Below, piece after piece: positions 1 through 9,255 of a stretch of DNA of 60,376 nt. The DNA comes from Delftia sp. PS-11 (GTDB lineage: Bacteria; Pseudomonadota; Gammaproteobacteria; Burkholderiales; Burkholderiaceae_C): assembly GCF_029870285.1 (NCBI RefSeq), contig NZ_JACSYA010000037.1:1-60376 (forward strand). The letters are read 5' to 3'. The translations under genes were made by a program, and so were the position numbers. Within the stretch, counting starts at the first letter, position 1. Each line of letters starts with the position of its first letter. The notes below the pieces were generated by a model. That model was not told where the DNA came from and did no database searches. It worked only from the letters and a program-made list of their open reading frames with translations.

Positions 1-1925
1 GCGCCCATCAGCGTGCGCAGCCGGGCCGCCTCCTGCTCCAGGTGGGTGGCGGCTGCGGCCACTTCCTCCACCATGGCGGCGTTTTGCTGCGTGCCGCCTT
101 CCATCTGCGCCGAAGCCTGGCTGATGCTGGCCAGCCCGCGCGCCTGCTGCTCCGAGGCGGTGGCGATGGTCTGGATCAGCTCCGAGACCCGGCCCGATGC
201 CGTCACGATCTGCGCCATGGTCTCGCCGGCCTGCTCCACCTGTCCGGCGCCTGTGCGCACACGTTCGGAGGACTCGCCGATCAGTTGCCGTATTTCCTGC
301 GCTGCGCTGGCCGAGCGCTGTGCCAGCGCGCGCACCTCGCCAGCGACCACGGCGAAGCCCCGGCCCTGTTCGCCGGCGCGTGCTGCTTCCACGGCGGCGT
401 TCAGCGCCAGGATGTTGGTCTGAAAGGCGATGGAGTCGATGACGGCCACGATGTCGGCGATGCGCTCCGAGCTTTGCGCGATGGAGCGCATCTGGCTGAC
501 CACCTGGGTCATGAGCTCGCCGCCGCGCAGGGCCACGCCCGAGGCGTCGCCGGACAGTGCGCTGGCCTGGCGGGCGCTGTCGGCGTTGTACTGCACCGAC
601 TGGGTGAGCTGCTGCAGGCTGCTGGCCGACTCTTCGAGCGCGGCCGCCTGGGACTCGGTGCGCGCGGACAGTTCACGGTTGCCGACGGCGATGGCTGCGG
701 CACGCGAATGGATGCCGTCGATGGTCTGGTGCACGCCCGAGAACGCGGTGCGCAGGCGTTCGAGGAAGCGGTTGAGCTGGGCGCAGATGCGGCCGATCTC
801 GGCGCGGTCGTTCGAGTGCAGCCGGGTGCCCAGGTCCAGGCTTTCCGTGATGGAGGCAATCTGCTGCTGCAGCGTCTGCAGCGGTCGCAGCAGCTGGCCT
901 GACAGGGGGTAGAGCACGGCCATGCCCAGCAGCAGCAGCGCTGCGCCTGCGGCCAGGGTGACCCAGCGGGTGTAGGCCACGCTGCGGGCCAGCTCGGCGG
1001 CAGGCAGCTGGGCGATCAGGTAGCGCTGCAGGTCGGGCAGGTAGGTGGCGGCGACATAGGCCGGCTCGCCCTGGAACTCGCTGTCCACGACAGCGATGCC
1101 CTGGTCGCGCACCCGCTTCCAGCCGTTGTCCAGCAGCGCGGAAAAGCCTGGCTGACTGTGCAGATCGAGCTTGCCAGCCAGAGCAGGGTCCGGGTGCATA
1201 TCGACTACGCCATCGGCACGCACCAGCATGACGCTGCCGGAGCCGCCGACCTTGTTGGCGCGGATGAGCTCGGCCAGTTGCTCCATGTCCATGCCGCCGC
1301 CGGCGACAGCCGCCGGAAAGCGGCCATCGGCGCTCATGGGCTCACCTCGGTAGTTGATGAACATCAGCGCATGGTTGCTCAGCGGGTCGCTGTCCAGATT
1401 GAGTTCATAGGCATTTTGCTGGCGAACGAAATTGAAATACCAACTGCTTTCCGGATCTCCGGAGGCCATGGCCCGGTCCTGCAGCCGTCCGTTTTCATAG
1501 TGGTAATAGTGTGCGCCGCCAGGCAGAGCCGTTGCCAGAAATACGGCTTTGGCATGCAATGAACGCTGCGTGCGTGCCATCGCGGCTTCTATGAGGGGCA
1601 GTTGCTCCGCAGGGCTGCCGGCAGCAATCCACGATTGGATGAAGGTATTGTTGGCCAGCGCCTCGGAGCCGGAGATCGCCGTATTGAGCTGTGCCTGTAT
1701 GCGCGAGGCCACTGATTGCAGCTGTGCCGGCAGCTCGTAATCGCGCAGGCGCTGCAATTGCTGCCGGCTTGCCAGGGCCGATTGCAGCAGGATGACCAGC
1801 AGCACCGTGGCCCCCAGTGCAATGGCGGCTGCCGCGAAAAATCGGGTTCTCAGGGATAGAACATTCCAGTGAATCGAACGGGGTGCATGCAATGCTGTGA
1901 CATCTGCAGAAAGCTGGTTGCTCAT
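1..1925 (-). CDS. Methyl-accepting chemotaxis protein (3' end cut by window edge)
   Basis: Transmembrane chemoreceptor that relays ligand binding to the CheA/CheW complex. The N-terminus has a hydrophobic segment at about residues 22-44, then a roughly 270-residue periplasmic sensor resembling a double Cache domain. A second membrane segment (about 315-335) leads into a HAMP linker. The cytoplasmic part has two methylation helices around the conserved hairpin tip ([20 protein letters not shown], near residues 490-515). The frame is still open at base 1, so only the last residues are missing. The start is the ATG at 1923-1925; it has no strong ribosome binding site but precedes the first membrane helix properly. 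The ligand cannot be told from sequence. Confidence 0.93.
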   Translation of the reverse strand, partial: MSNQLSADVTALHAPRSIHWNVLSLRTRFFAAAAIALGATVLLVILLQSALASRQQLQRLRDYELPAQLQSVASRIQAQLNTAISGSEALANNTFIQSWIAAGSPAEQLPLIEAAMARTQRSLHAKAVFLATALPGGAHYYHYENGRLQDRAMASGDPESSWYFNFVRQQNAYELNLDSDPLSNHALMFINYRGEPMSADGRFPAAVAGGGMDMEQLAELIRANKVGGSGSVMLVRADGVVDMHPDPALAGKLDLHSQPGFSALLDNGWKRVRDQGIAVVDSEFQGEPAYVAATYLPDLQRYLIAQLPAAELARSVAYTRWVTLAAGAALLLLGMAVLYPLSGQLLRPLQTLQQQIASITESLDLGTRLHSNDRAEIGRICAQLNRFLERLRTAFSGVHQTIDGIHSRAAAIAVGNRELSARTESQAAALEESASSLQQLTQSVQYNADSARQASALSGDASGVALRGGELMTQVVSQMRSIAQSSERIADIVAVIDSIAFQTNILALNAAVEAARAGEQGRGFAVVAGEVRALAQRSASAAQEIRQLIGESSERVRTGAGQVEQAGETMAQIVTASGRVSELIQTIATASEQQARGLASISQASAQMEGGTQQNAAMVEEVAAAATHLEQEAARLRTLMG

Positions 1926-2179
1926 GTGAATATTCCAGAGTTGGAGCTATTTCATTTTACATTTTGTTTCTTTGGACTTATGGTCAATAAAGCGCAGCTT
2001 GATTGACGAATTTTCTGCGATGTATTGCCGCGCGTGGACACGATACGCAGCGCGCCGGATCAGGCTTGCAGGGGCAGGAGGTGCAGGCCCGGCCCGTGCG
2101 TGCGCTGCCGTGGAGTGGTTTTTTGGCTCTGCATGTTGTGCGAAGTTGTTGAAGATTTGTACAATCAAAAAAAATAAAC

Positions 2180-2196
2180 GATTGAATTTTTCAATC
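2180..2196. promoter_or_regulatory. Perfect palindrome GATTGAA-TTT-TTCAATC
   Basis: Seven-base arms separated by three T bases, inside an AT-rich stretch and about 50 bases upstream of a ribosome-binding-site/ATG pair at 2234. This suits an operator or a short hairpin. It resembles an FNR half-site pair only loosely (TTGAA instead of TTGAT), so no regulator is assigned. Confidence 0.4.
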
Positions 2197-2233
2197 ATCA
2201 ACAGCGTCACTGCACCAAGGGAGAACCATCCAC

Positions 2234-2428
2234 ATGAAGAACACGGAAATTTTGTGCCAGCTGCCTTGCCTGGCGGTCCGCCTGCCCCGCCTCAGCGCAG
2301 CCCCAGCCGAAAGCCTGGCTCTGAAGCTGCCCCCCGTTTGTCCGGCGGCAGGCCTTGACGGCCCTTTTGATGCAGCGCTGCTTTGCCAGTGCAGCACCGA
2401 GACGGAACTTCTTGGCATGGCGCAGTAG
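2234..2428 (+). CDS. Possible small protein, 64 aa, unknown
   Basis: An open frame starts with ATG about 10 bases after a good purine-rich site (AAGGGAG) and downstream of an AT-rich promoter-like region with a palindrome. The predicted product is rich in leucine, alanine and proline, has four cysteines, and has no recognisable domain or clear membrane segment. It ends about 150 bases before the glutamate synthase-like gene on the same strand. Initiation signals are the only support; it may simply be a leader region. Confidence 0.28.
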   Translation: MKNTEILCQLPCLAVRLPRLSAAPAESLALKLPPVCPAAGLDGPFDAALLCQCSTETELLGMAQ

Positions 2429-2578
2429 CCGGTGCCGGCCTGGATGGAGCGTTTGCGGCAGGTTGTGCCTCCACCGTGCTGTCCTGGTGCTGAAAGCCTG
2501 TGGCGGGCGCTGTGTCTGCGCTACTCTTGGGGGGGTGTTCCCGCGCACTCTCCCCAAGAAGTAACAGGAGCCCACGCC

Positions 2579-4285
2579 ATGTCCACCTCTGCATCACCTG
2601 CCCGCCGTCTGCCCGCCTGGGTGCCTTTGCGCTACACCACCTTCTGCCTGTGCCTTGCTGGCAGCATCATCTTGCTGGCAGCAGCGCTGCTGCGCGGCGG
2701 GCTGTGGTGGTGGCTGGGCGCTGGCCTGTGCACGGTTCTTGCCCTGTTGGGCGTGCGCGACATGGTGCAGGTTCGCCACTCGGTGCTGCGCAATTACCCC
2801 ATCATCGGCCATCTGCGCTTTCTGCTGGAGTTCATCCGTCCAGAGCTGCGCCAGTATTTCATCGAAGCCGACCACGAGGCGCTGCCCTTTTCGCGCGCCC
2901 AGCGCTCGCTGGTTTACCAGCGCGCCAAAGGCGACCCTGACAGCCGTCCGCTGGGCACGCAGCTCAACGTCACGGCCCAGGGCTATGAATGGGTCAACCA
3001 TTCCATGCAGCCCACCAAACTGGCCTCGCATGACTTTCGCATCACCATCGGCTGCACGGGTGAAGGTGTCTCTGCCTGTACCCAGCCCTATAGCGCCAGC
3101 ATCTTCAACATCTCGGCCATGAGCTTCGGCGCGCTGTCGGCCAATGCCATTCTGGCCCTGAACAAGGGCGCAAAGATGGGCGGATTTGCCCATGACACGG
3201 GCGAGGGCTCCATCAGCCAGCACCACCACGTCCATGGCGGTGACTTGATCTGGGAGGTGGCCTCGGGCTACTTTGGCTGCCGCAACGACGATGGCAGCTT
3301 CAGCGAAGAAAAATTCATCGCCAATGCCACCGATCCCCAGGTCAAGATGATTGAGCTCAAGCTCAGCCAGGGCGCCAAGCCGGGCCACGGAGGCATGCTG
3401 CTGGGCGCCAAGGTCACGCCCGAGATTGCCGCTGCACGTGGCGTGCCTGTGGGTGTGGACTGCATCAGTCCTGCCAGCCACAGCGCTTTCAGGACGCCTG
3501 TGGAGATGATGCGTTTCATCGCCCGCCTGCGCGAAAAATCGGGCGGCAAGCCCACAGGCTTCAAGTTCTGCGTGGGCCATCCCTGGGAGTGGTTCGCCAT
3601 TGTCAAGGCCATGCAGGAGACGGATATCACACCCGACTTCATCGTCGTCGATGGCGCCGAAGGCGGCACGGGCGCCGCGCCCCTGGAGTTCACGGACCAT
3701 GTGGGCGTGCCTTTGCAGGAGGGCCTTTTGCTGGTGCACAACACGCTGATCGGCGTGGGTCTGCGCCATCGCATCCGCATCGGCGCGGCCGGCAAGGTGA
3801 TCACGGCCTTCGACATCGCACGCATGATGGCACTGGGTGCCGACTGGTGCAATGCCGGACGCGGCTTCATGATGGCCCTGGGCTGTATCCAGGCGCAGAA
3901 CTGCCATACCGGCCACTGTCCCACGGGCGTGGCCACCCAGGATGCCGCGCGCCAGAGAGCCCTGGTCGTGCCGGACAAGGCCACGCGTGTGGCCAATTTC
4001 CATGACAAGACCCTGCATGCCCTGATGGAGCTGGTACAGGCGGCAGGCCTGCAGCATCCCTGTGACATCACGGCCCACCACATCGTGCGGCGCATCTCCG
4101 ACACCGAGGTGCGCCAGCTCGCCAACCTCGTGATGCGCGTGGAGCCCGGCGCGCTGCTGGGGCCGCTGGATGCGCAGCACGGCGTGTTCAGGCACTACTG
4201 GCCGGGTGCCAGCGCCCACAGCTTTCAGTTCGTGCCGCCCTCGCTCAAACCCTCGGCGGCCGAGCCGCAGGCGGCCACCGTCTGA
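2579..4285 (+). CDS. FMN-binding glutamate synthase family protein
   Basis: 568-residue protein related to the synthase/FMN domain of the glutamate synthase large subunit, without the N-terminal glutamine amidotransferase domain. Two hydrophobic segments lie at about residues 15-60, so the barrel is probably membrane-anchored. Further on are the FMN-barrel motif GAEGGTGAAP and a cysteine cluster CIQAQNCHTGHC (about 432-443), which matches the iron-sulfur ligands of glutamate synthases. The start at 2579 follows AACAGGAG; an upstream in-frame extension to 2432 lacks a comparable site. Proteins of this standalone type are common in proteobacteria and their substrate is usually undefined. Converges with the tRNA-editing gene, with 16 bases between stops. 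Confidence 0.88.
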   Translation: MSTSASPARRLPAWVPLRYTTFCLCLAGSIILLAAALLRGGLWWWLGAGLCTVLALLGVRDMVQVRHSVLRNYPIIGHLRFLLEFIRPELRQYFIEADHEALPFSRAQRSLVYQRAKGDPDSRPLGTQLNVTAQGYEWVNHSMQPTKLASHDFRITIGCTGEGVSACTQPYSASIFNISAMSFGALSANAILALNKGAKMGGFAHDTGEGSISQHHHVHGGDLIWEVASGYFGCRNDDGSFSEEKFIANATDPQVKMIELKLSQGAKPGHGGMLLGAKVTPEIAAARGVPVGVDCISPASHSAFRTPVEMMRFIARLREKSGGKPTGFKFCVGHPWEWFAIVKAMQETDITPDFIVVDGAEGGTGAAPLEFTDHVGVPLQEGLLLVHNTLIGVGLRHRIRIGAAGKVITAFDIARMMALGADWCNAGRGFMMALGCIQAQNCHTGHCPTGVATQDAARQRALVVPDKATRVANFHDKTLHALMELVQAAGLQHPCDITAHHIVRRISDTEVRQLANLVMRVEPGALLGPLDAQHGVFRHYWPGASAHSFQFVPPSLKPSAAEPQAATV

Positions 4286-4301
4286 GCGTCAGGTGACTGC
4301 C

Positions 4302-5012
4302 TCATGCGAACTGGACGACGATGCGCCGGTTGGTCCGGCTCTTCTTTTCTATCTTGGTGACACTCACGGCACCGATTTCCAGCGTATTGCGCACATGGGT
4401 GCCGCCGCAGGGCTGGCGGTCCACGCCTGCAATCTCCACGATGCGGATGCTGGCCGTGCCGCCCGGCGGTGCAGCGCCGATGGTGCGCACGAGTTCGGGC
4501 TGGGCTGCGAGCTGTTCGGGCGTGATGCTGTCTGTGCGTACGTCGCTGCCAGCGCTGATCAGGGCATTGAGCTGTTCGGTCAGCCGGGTCTTGTCCAGCG
4601 TTGATTCGGGCAGGTCGAAGTCCAGGCGGGCCGAGTCCGGCGAAATTCCGCAGCCCGTGACTGGTACAGGCACCAGTGCTCCCAGCAGGTGCAGGCAGGT
4701 GTGCAGCCGCATGAGCCGGTGTCGGCGCTGCCAGTCGATGTCCACGCGCACGCGCTCGCCGGCCTGCGGCAGATCATCGCCCTGCACGATGTGCAGGATG
4801 CGCTGGCGGTCATCGGCGTAAACCGTATCGGCCAGCACCAGCTGGCGCCCGCCAGCCAGGGTCAGCGTGCCTGTATCACCGGCCTGGCCGCCGCTGCGGG
4901 CATAGCAGATGGTGGCATCCAGCTCGATGCCTTCGGGGCCTGCAGAAATGACCGTGGCCTCGCAGTGGGCCAGATAGGCATCGTCATCGAAAAGCTTGTG
5001 TGTCTGGGTCAT
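4302..5012 (-). CDS. Alanyl-tRNA editing protein (AlaX-like)
   Basis: 236-residue free-standing homologue of the editing domain of alanyl-tRNA synthetase. Such proteins hydrolyse mischarged Ser- or Gly-tRNA(Ala) in the cytoplasm. The two zinc-binding elements of the family are visible: HTCLH near residue 100 and CGGTHV near residue 202. The start ATG at 5010-5012 follows GGAGACAAG on the minus strand; a 12-residue upstream extension has no ribosome binding site. The N-terminal part is a short beta-barrel-like domain as in AlaX-M/L forms. It is transcribed divergently from the small DUF3649 gene. Confidence 0.85.
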   Translation of the reverse strand: MTQTHKLFDDDAYLAHCEATVISAGPEGIELDATICYARSGGQAGDTGTLTLAGGRQLVLADTVYADDRQRILHIVQGDDLPQAGERVRVDIDWQRRHRLMRLHTCLHLLGALVPVPVTGCGISPDSARLDFDLPESTLDKTRLTEQLNALISAGSDVRTDSITPEQLAAQPELVRTIGAAPPGGTASIRIVEIAGVDRQPCGGTHVRNTLEIGAVSVTKIEKKSRTNRRIVVQFA

Positions 5013-5203
5013 GTCTTGTCTCCGGCGCGGGGCGCAGCGATGGTACAAAAGCTGAGGGCCATGGTATCGGCACAGTGCCGCGCCCCATCCATACAGCGCA
5101 GTGAAAAGGCATCCGTACAGTGGCCCTGCCTGCCGTGCCAGGCATGCTCGTGGATAATGTGGCCCGATCCATTCAAGCGCCGGACATCCATGCCGGAAAG
5201 TAA

Positions 5204-5482
5204 ATGAAAACCATTTTGGTTCGCATTGCGGCTGCCATTTTTGGCGGCTATGCCTTCACCTGGGGCTTCATTGCCCTGGGTGCAGCGCTGATGTTTGCCG
5301 CTGGCATGCCGTTTCATGATGCCGAGCACCTGGGCTATATCCTGGGCCTTCTTGTTTTTCTGGCGGTTTTTCTCTGGGTGTTCGCCGCGCGCAGCCTTTC
5401 GCGTGTCTGGGCCGTGCTGGCCGGCGGCGCCATCGCCATGGCCGGCAGCGCCTCGCTGCTGCAGCAGATGCTGCTGCCCTGA
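5204..5482 (+). CDS. DUF3649-type small membrane protein (iron-uptake associated)
   Basis: 92-residue protein with three predicted membrane helices and no soluble domain. Its length, hydrophobic pattern and position directly before a PepSY protein and a DUF3325-like protein match the DUF3649 family, which accompanies siderophore-uptake loci in Comamonadaceae. The ATG follows GGAAAG at short spacing. It lies 17 bases ahead of the PepSY gene, so the three genes are probably one operon. The biochemical role of the family is unknown; a part in inner-membrane handling of ferric siderophores is inferred from context only. No TonB receptor is adjacent here. Confidence 0.7.
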   Translation: MKTILVRIAAAIFGGYAFTWGFIALGAALMFAAGMPFHDAEHLGYILGLLVFLAVFLWVFAARSLSRVWAVLAGGAIAMAGSASLLQQMLLP

Positions 5483-5499
5483 ACCTGGAGAAACACCCC

Positions 5500-7173
5500 A
5501 TGTTCCAGAATTTCCGCCTTTCCATGGCCTGGCTGCACACCTGGTTCGGCCTGGTGCTGGGCTTTGTGCTGATGGTCGTCTTCTTCTTCGGCGCACTGTC
5601 CGTGTTCGACCGCGAGATCGACCGCTGGGCCATTGCGGCCTCGCGCTTCGAGCCGACGCCCATGCCCTCGTATGACCGCATCCTCAGGCCGGTCTTCGAG
5701 TCCATGCAGCCCAATGCCCAGGCGCGTGACGACATGCGCAGCGAGGTCAACGGCCCGCTGCCAGAGCGCTTCGACATTGCGCAGCGCTGGGGTGCCTACA
5801 CCACCCACCGCGACCCCGTGCTGGGCCTGTTCGCGGGCTACGAGGTGCCCAACGCCAAGAAGCCCGAAACCCTGATCTGGGCCATGCGCACCATCGATCC
5901 GCGCAGCGGCGAGTCCCTGCCCGACGACCACCTCAAGATCGGCAGCCAGTTCTTCTATCCGCTGCACTACAGCCTGACCCTCAACTGGATGGGCCTGGGC
6001 TACTGGATTGTCGGCTTTGCGGCCCTGGTCATGCTCGCGGCGCTGGTCAGCGGCGTGGTCATGCACCGCAAGATCCTGCGCGAGATGTTCACATTCCGCC
6101 CGCAAAAAGCCACGCAGCGCAGCGTGCTGGACCTGCACAACCTCACCGGCGTGGTGGCGCTGCCTTTTCACTTCTTCTTCGCCTTCACGGGATTGGTGAT
6201 CTTTGCGGGCATCTACTTTCCCATCACCCATACCCAGCTGGAGCCGCTGCACGAGCTGCACGAGAGGATGGAAGCCGAGGAAACCGGCCTGCCGCACGAC
6301 CGTGCAGGCGTGGCAGCGCCCATGGCCTCTGTGGATGCCATGGTGTCCGAGGCGCAGCGCCGCTGGGCGGCCAAGGGCATGGCCGGCGACGTGGGCTTTC
6401 TGTCGGTGACCCATGTGGGCGATGCCAACAGCTTTGTCAGCGTCTACCGTGCCGGCACCGACCGCATCGCGCTCACGGGAGAGGGCATCCACTTCAAGGC
6501 CAGCACTGGCGAGCTGCTGCGCGAAGACCCGCCGCGCACGGCAGTGGACAGCCTCAACACCTTCCTCACCGGCCTGCATCTGCAGCATTTCCGCCACTGG
6601 CTGTTGCGCTGGCTGTACGTGCTGGGCGGACTGGCTGGCTGTGTGTGCATTGCCACCGGATTCATCTTTTTCGTGGAAAAGCGCAAGAAGCAGCACGCCC
6701 GGCAGGGCGTGCAGGGCGCACGCGTGGTCGATGCCCTGGCAGTGACTACCGTGACCGGCATGCTGGCGGCTGCTGCCGGCATGCTGATCGCCAACCGCCT
6801 GCTGCCCGAGGCCATGCCCCTGGGCTGGCCGGGCCGGGGCGACATGGAGCGCTATGGCTTCTGGGCCATCTGGGCACTGGCGCTGGTTCACGCCTTTGTG
6901 CGCAGCGGCCCTGTGGCCCGGGGCTTGCCCAATCCTGCATGGCGCGAGCAATGCTGGGCCATAGCCGCTCTGGCCGTCGCGGCGGTGGCACTGAACTGGC
7001 TGACCACGGGCGATCACCTGCTCAAGACGGTGGGTGAGGGCTATTGGCCTGTGGCGGGCGTGGACCTGTTCCTGCTGACCAGCGCTGCGCTGGCCGTGGT
7101 GGTGGCACGCAAGCTGGGGCGCCGTGCCAGCAACCCTGCGCCCACACGCACTGCACAGGTGTCCCATGCCTGA
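5500..7173 (+). CDS. PepSY-associated transmembrane protein (iron-regulated membrane protein)
   Basis: 557-residue inner-membrane protein. An N-terminal helix starts at about residue 5 (AWLHTWFGLVLGFVLMVVFF), as is typical of PepSY-TM proteins. A periplasmic section follows, then further helices near residues 165-190 and 220-245, a long loop, and several C-terminal helices. Family members related to FsrB/PiuB are linked to reduction or release of iron from siderophores. It sits 17 bases after the DUF3649 gene, and its stop overlaps the start of the next gene by 8 bases (ATGCCTGA), indicating translational coupling. Substrate is not identifiable. Confidence 0.85.
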   Translation: MFQNFRLSMAWLHTWFGLVLGFVLMVVFFFGALSVFDREIDRWAIAASRFEPTPMPSYDRILRPVFESMQPNAQARDDMRSEVNGPLPERFDIAQRWGAYTTHRDPVLGLFAGYEVPNAKKPETLIWAMRTIDPRSGESLPDDHLKIGSQFFYPLHYSLTLNWMGLGYWIVGFAALVMLAALVSGVVMHRKILREMFTFRPQKATQRSVLDLHNLTGVVALPFHFFFAFTGLVIFAGIYFPITHTQLEPLHELHERMEAEETGLPHDRAGVAAPMASVDAMVSEAQRRWAAKGMAGDVGFLSVTHVGDANSFVSVYRAGTDRIALTGEGIHFKASTGELLREDPPRTAVDSLNTFLTGLHLQHFRHWLLRWLYVLGGLAGCVCIATGFIFFVEKRKKQHARQGVQGARVVDALAVTTVTGMLAAAAGMLIANRLLPEAMPLGWPGRGDMERYGFWAIWALALVHAFVRSGPVARGLPNPAWREQCWAIAALAVAAVALNWLTTGDHLLKTVGEGYWPVAGVDLFLLTSAALAVVVARKLGRRASNPAPTRTAQVSHA

Positions 7174-7483
7174 CGCCCGGCTTGACGCGCTGCTGCTGCT
7201 GGCGGCCCTGCTGGCAGCCCTGGCCGGCATGGGCTGGTTTGCCCTGGCCAAGGATGTGCACTGGCAGCAGGTCCACGGCGACCGGCCGCAAACCCCTGGC
7301 AAGATCCGGCTGCTGCGCGGGCTCGGCACCCTGGGCCTGGCTGCCTCACTGGGCCTGTGCCTGGCGGTGGATCATGCGTCCATGGCTTCGCTGGTCTGGA
7401 TGATGGCGCTGGCTGCAGCCGCGCTGACCATTGCCTTCACGCTGAGTTGGCGGCCGCGCTGGCTGCGCTGGCTGCCAGCCTGA
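7166..7483 (+). CDS. DUF3325-type small membrane protein
   Basis: 105-residue protein with three hydrophobic helices (about residues 5-25, 50-68, 75-95). Its start codon lies inside the end of the PepSY gene, an 8-base overlap that fixes the start at 7166 rather than an upstream in-frame ATG at 7124. DUF3325 proteins are the usual third partner of DUF3649 and PepSY proteins in iron-uptake clusters. No catalytic motif is visible. A second, more diverged protein of the same kind appears at 33302-33640 in the other iron module of this window. Confidence 0.7.
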   Translation: MPDARLDALLLLAALLAALAGMGWFALAKDVHWQQVHGDRPQTPGKIRLLRGLGTLGLAASLGLCLAVDHASMASLVWMMALAAAALTIAFTLSWRPRWLRWLPA

Positions 7484-7607
7484 CGATCTGACGGCTGCCG
7501 GCGCTTGCAGGGCAGGGCGTTCGGCAACCTATGTCAGCCTGCCGTGCTGTTGCGATGTGCGGCAGGCGGAAATTTTCCCCTGCAGCCATTGCGTGGACAA
7601 TCTGGGC

Positions 7608-8918
7608 ATGTCTGCTGCTGCTTCACACTCCAACTCACTCCGCCCCGTGCTCATTGCCGGCGGCGGCATCGGTGGCATGGCCACTGCTCTCACTTTGCAC
7701 CAGATCGGTGTGCCCTGCATCGTTTTCGAGTCAGTGCCGCAGTTGCTGCCCCTGGGTGTCGGCATCAATCTGCAGCCGAACGCAGTACGGGAACTGCACG
7801 ACCTGGGTTTCGGCAACGATGTGCTCGATACCATCGGCCTGCAGGCGCAGGAATGGGCACTGGTGGGCCGCAACGGCAACGAGGTCTACGCTGAGCCGCG
7901 TGGTCTGCAGGCGGGCTACCACTGGCCGCAGTATGCAGTGCACCGGGGGCAGCTGCAAATGCTGCTGTTCAATGCCGTGAAGGAACGCCTGGGCGATGGT
8001 GCCGTACGACTGGGCCAGCGCGTGGTCGGCTATCGGCAGGATGGCGATGGCGTGACCGCGCTCATTGAGACGCGCGATGGAGAGCGCCTGGAGGTGTCCG
8101 GCTCGCTGCTGGTGGCGGCCGACGGACTGCACTCTGCCGTGCGGGCACAGATGCACCCCACACAGCCGCCCATCCAGTGGGGTGGCGCCATCATGTGGCG
8201 CGGCACCACGCCCGGTGTGCCCGTGCGCACCGGCGCATCCTTCGTGGGTGTGGGCTCGCTTCGCCACCGCGTGGTGCTGTACCCCATCACGCCGCCGGAC
8301 CCCGCCACGGGCCTGGCCACCATCAACTGGATCGCCGAGGTCACGGTGGACAATAGCGGCGGCTGGCAGCAAGGCGACTGGAACCGGCGCGTGGCGCTGG
8401 AGGAGTTCATTCACCACTTTGACGGCTGGAACTACAGCTGGATCGACGTGCCGGCCATGCTGCGCGGCGCGAAAGATATCTTCGAGTACCCCATGATCGA
8501 CCGCGACCCTGTGCCTACCTGGGTGGATGGCCGCGTGGCGCTGCTGGGCGATGCGGCGCATGTGATGTATCCCGTGGGCTCCAACGGCGCAAGCCAGGCC
8601 ATCGTGGATGCGCGCGTGCTGGGCGCACAGTTCGTTGCGCATGGCGTGGGCCCGCAGGCGCTGCGCGCCTATGACGACAAGCTGTGCAAGGACATCTCCG
8701 CACTGGTGCTGCGCAACCGTGGGTCAGGGCCCTTCGGCCTGCTGGGGCTGGTGGACGAGCGCTGCGGCGGTGTCTTCGACCATATCGACGACGTGCTGCC
8801 GCGCGAGGAGCGCGAAACCTTCATGGCACGGTACAAGGCGGCAGCGGGTTTTGCGATCGAAACGCTCAATGCAGCACCTCCCACCATCGCGCCAGGCCAG
8901 CGCGTGGCCATGGGCTGA
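7608..8918 (+). CDS. FAD-dependent monooxygenase, PhzS-like
   Basis: 436-residue aromatic-ring flavin hydroxylase. It opens with the dinucleotide-binding motif IAGGGIGGMATAL (about residues 16-28) and carries the second FAD motif GDAAHVMYPVGSNGASQAI (near residue 310), the form seen in PhzS and 3-hydroxybenzoate 6-hydroxylase-like enzymes. These use NAD(P)H and oxygen to hydroxylate an aromatic or N-heterocyclic ring. The ATG at 7608 is preferred because the fold starts a few residues later; an alternative ATG at 7557 would add 17 residues and has no ribosome binding site. No other gene of an aromatic pathway is adjacent, so the substrate is unknown. Confidence 0.85.
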   Translation: MSAAASHSNSLRPVLIAGGGIGGMATALTLHQIGVPCIVFESVPQLLPLGVGINLQPNAVRELHDLGFGNDVLDTIGLQAQEWALVGRNGNEVYAEPRGLQAGYHWPQYAVHRGQLQMLLFNAVKERLGDGAVRLGQRVVGYRQDGDGVTALIETRDGERLEVSGSLLVAADGLHSAVRAQMHPTQPPIQWGGAIMWRGTTPGVPVRTGASFVGVGSLRHRVVLYPITPPDPATGLATINWIAEVTVDNSGGWQQGDWNRRVALEEFIHHFDGWNYSWIDVPAMLRGAKDIFEYPMIDRDPVPTWVDGRVALLGDAAHVMYPVGSNGASQAIVDARVLGAQFVAHGVGPQALRAYDDKLCKDISALVLRNRGSGPFGLLGLVDERCGGVFDHIDDVLPREERETFMARYKAAAGFAIETLNAAPPTIAPGQRVAMG

Positions 8919-9255
8919 GTCCGCGCGGGATCGGCGCCAGCAGCCAATCTGCTGGCTGTACATGCATTCAGCGGAGCTCAGACTTTTGACAGGCCTTGCA
9001 CGCAGAGCAAGGCCATCCACACCAGGGGCTGCCAGCGCCTCCCTGGTCACAGTACTGCAACACCTGGTTACTTCCTTGACTGATGTCAAAGGCCGAAAAC
9101 GACGGTCTCGTTACGCTTGAATCCCTGAGCCATCCAGCCTTGCGCTGGGTGGGCACGTCTTGGCACGGAAGTATGTCTGGGGATGCTGAACAGCGGCATT
9201 CCGCTCTCCGTGCACACAACGCAGCAGCGCAGAACGCTGTCAAGGAGATGCATTA
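8919..9255. other. Intergenic region with one hairpin
   Basis: 337 bases with no supported gene. A 9-bp stem (CCATCCAGC / GCTGGGTGG with one G-T pair, loop CTTGC) lies at 9130-9152. It has no T-run, so it may be a weak terminator or part of the chemoreceptor leader. The end of the region supplies the ribosome binding site of the gene at 9256. Confidence 0.5.

Larger units (their letters stand above)
1926..2578. other. Long intergenic region between chemoreceptor and glutamate synthase-like gene
   Basis: About 650 bases lie between two confident genes. Part of it (about 1940-2000 and 2150-2210) is far more AT-rich than the surroundings, as expected of promoter DNA. It holds a perfect 17-bp palindrome (2180-2196) and a possible 64-codon gene (2234-2428), listed separately. 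Nothing else is supported. Confidence 0.6.

Noticed and set aside
2594..4219. Long open frame (541 codons) antisense to the glutamate synthase-like gene
   Set aside because: It is a shadow of codon bias in GC-rich DNA; the sense frame has family motifs, the antisense has none.
5335..7329. 664-codon antisense frame over the PepSY operon
   Set aside because: No domain, composition of a third-position shadow, and it spans gene borders.
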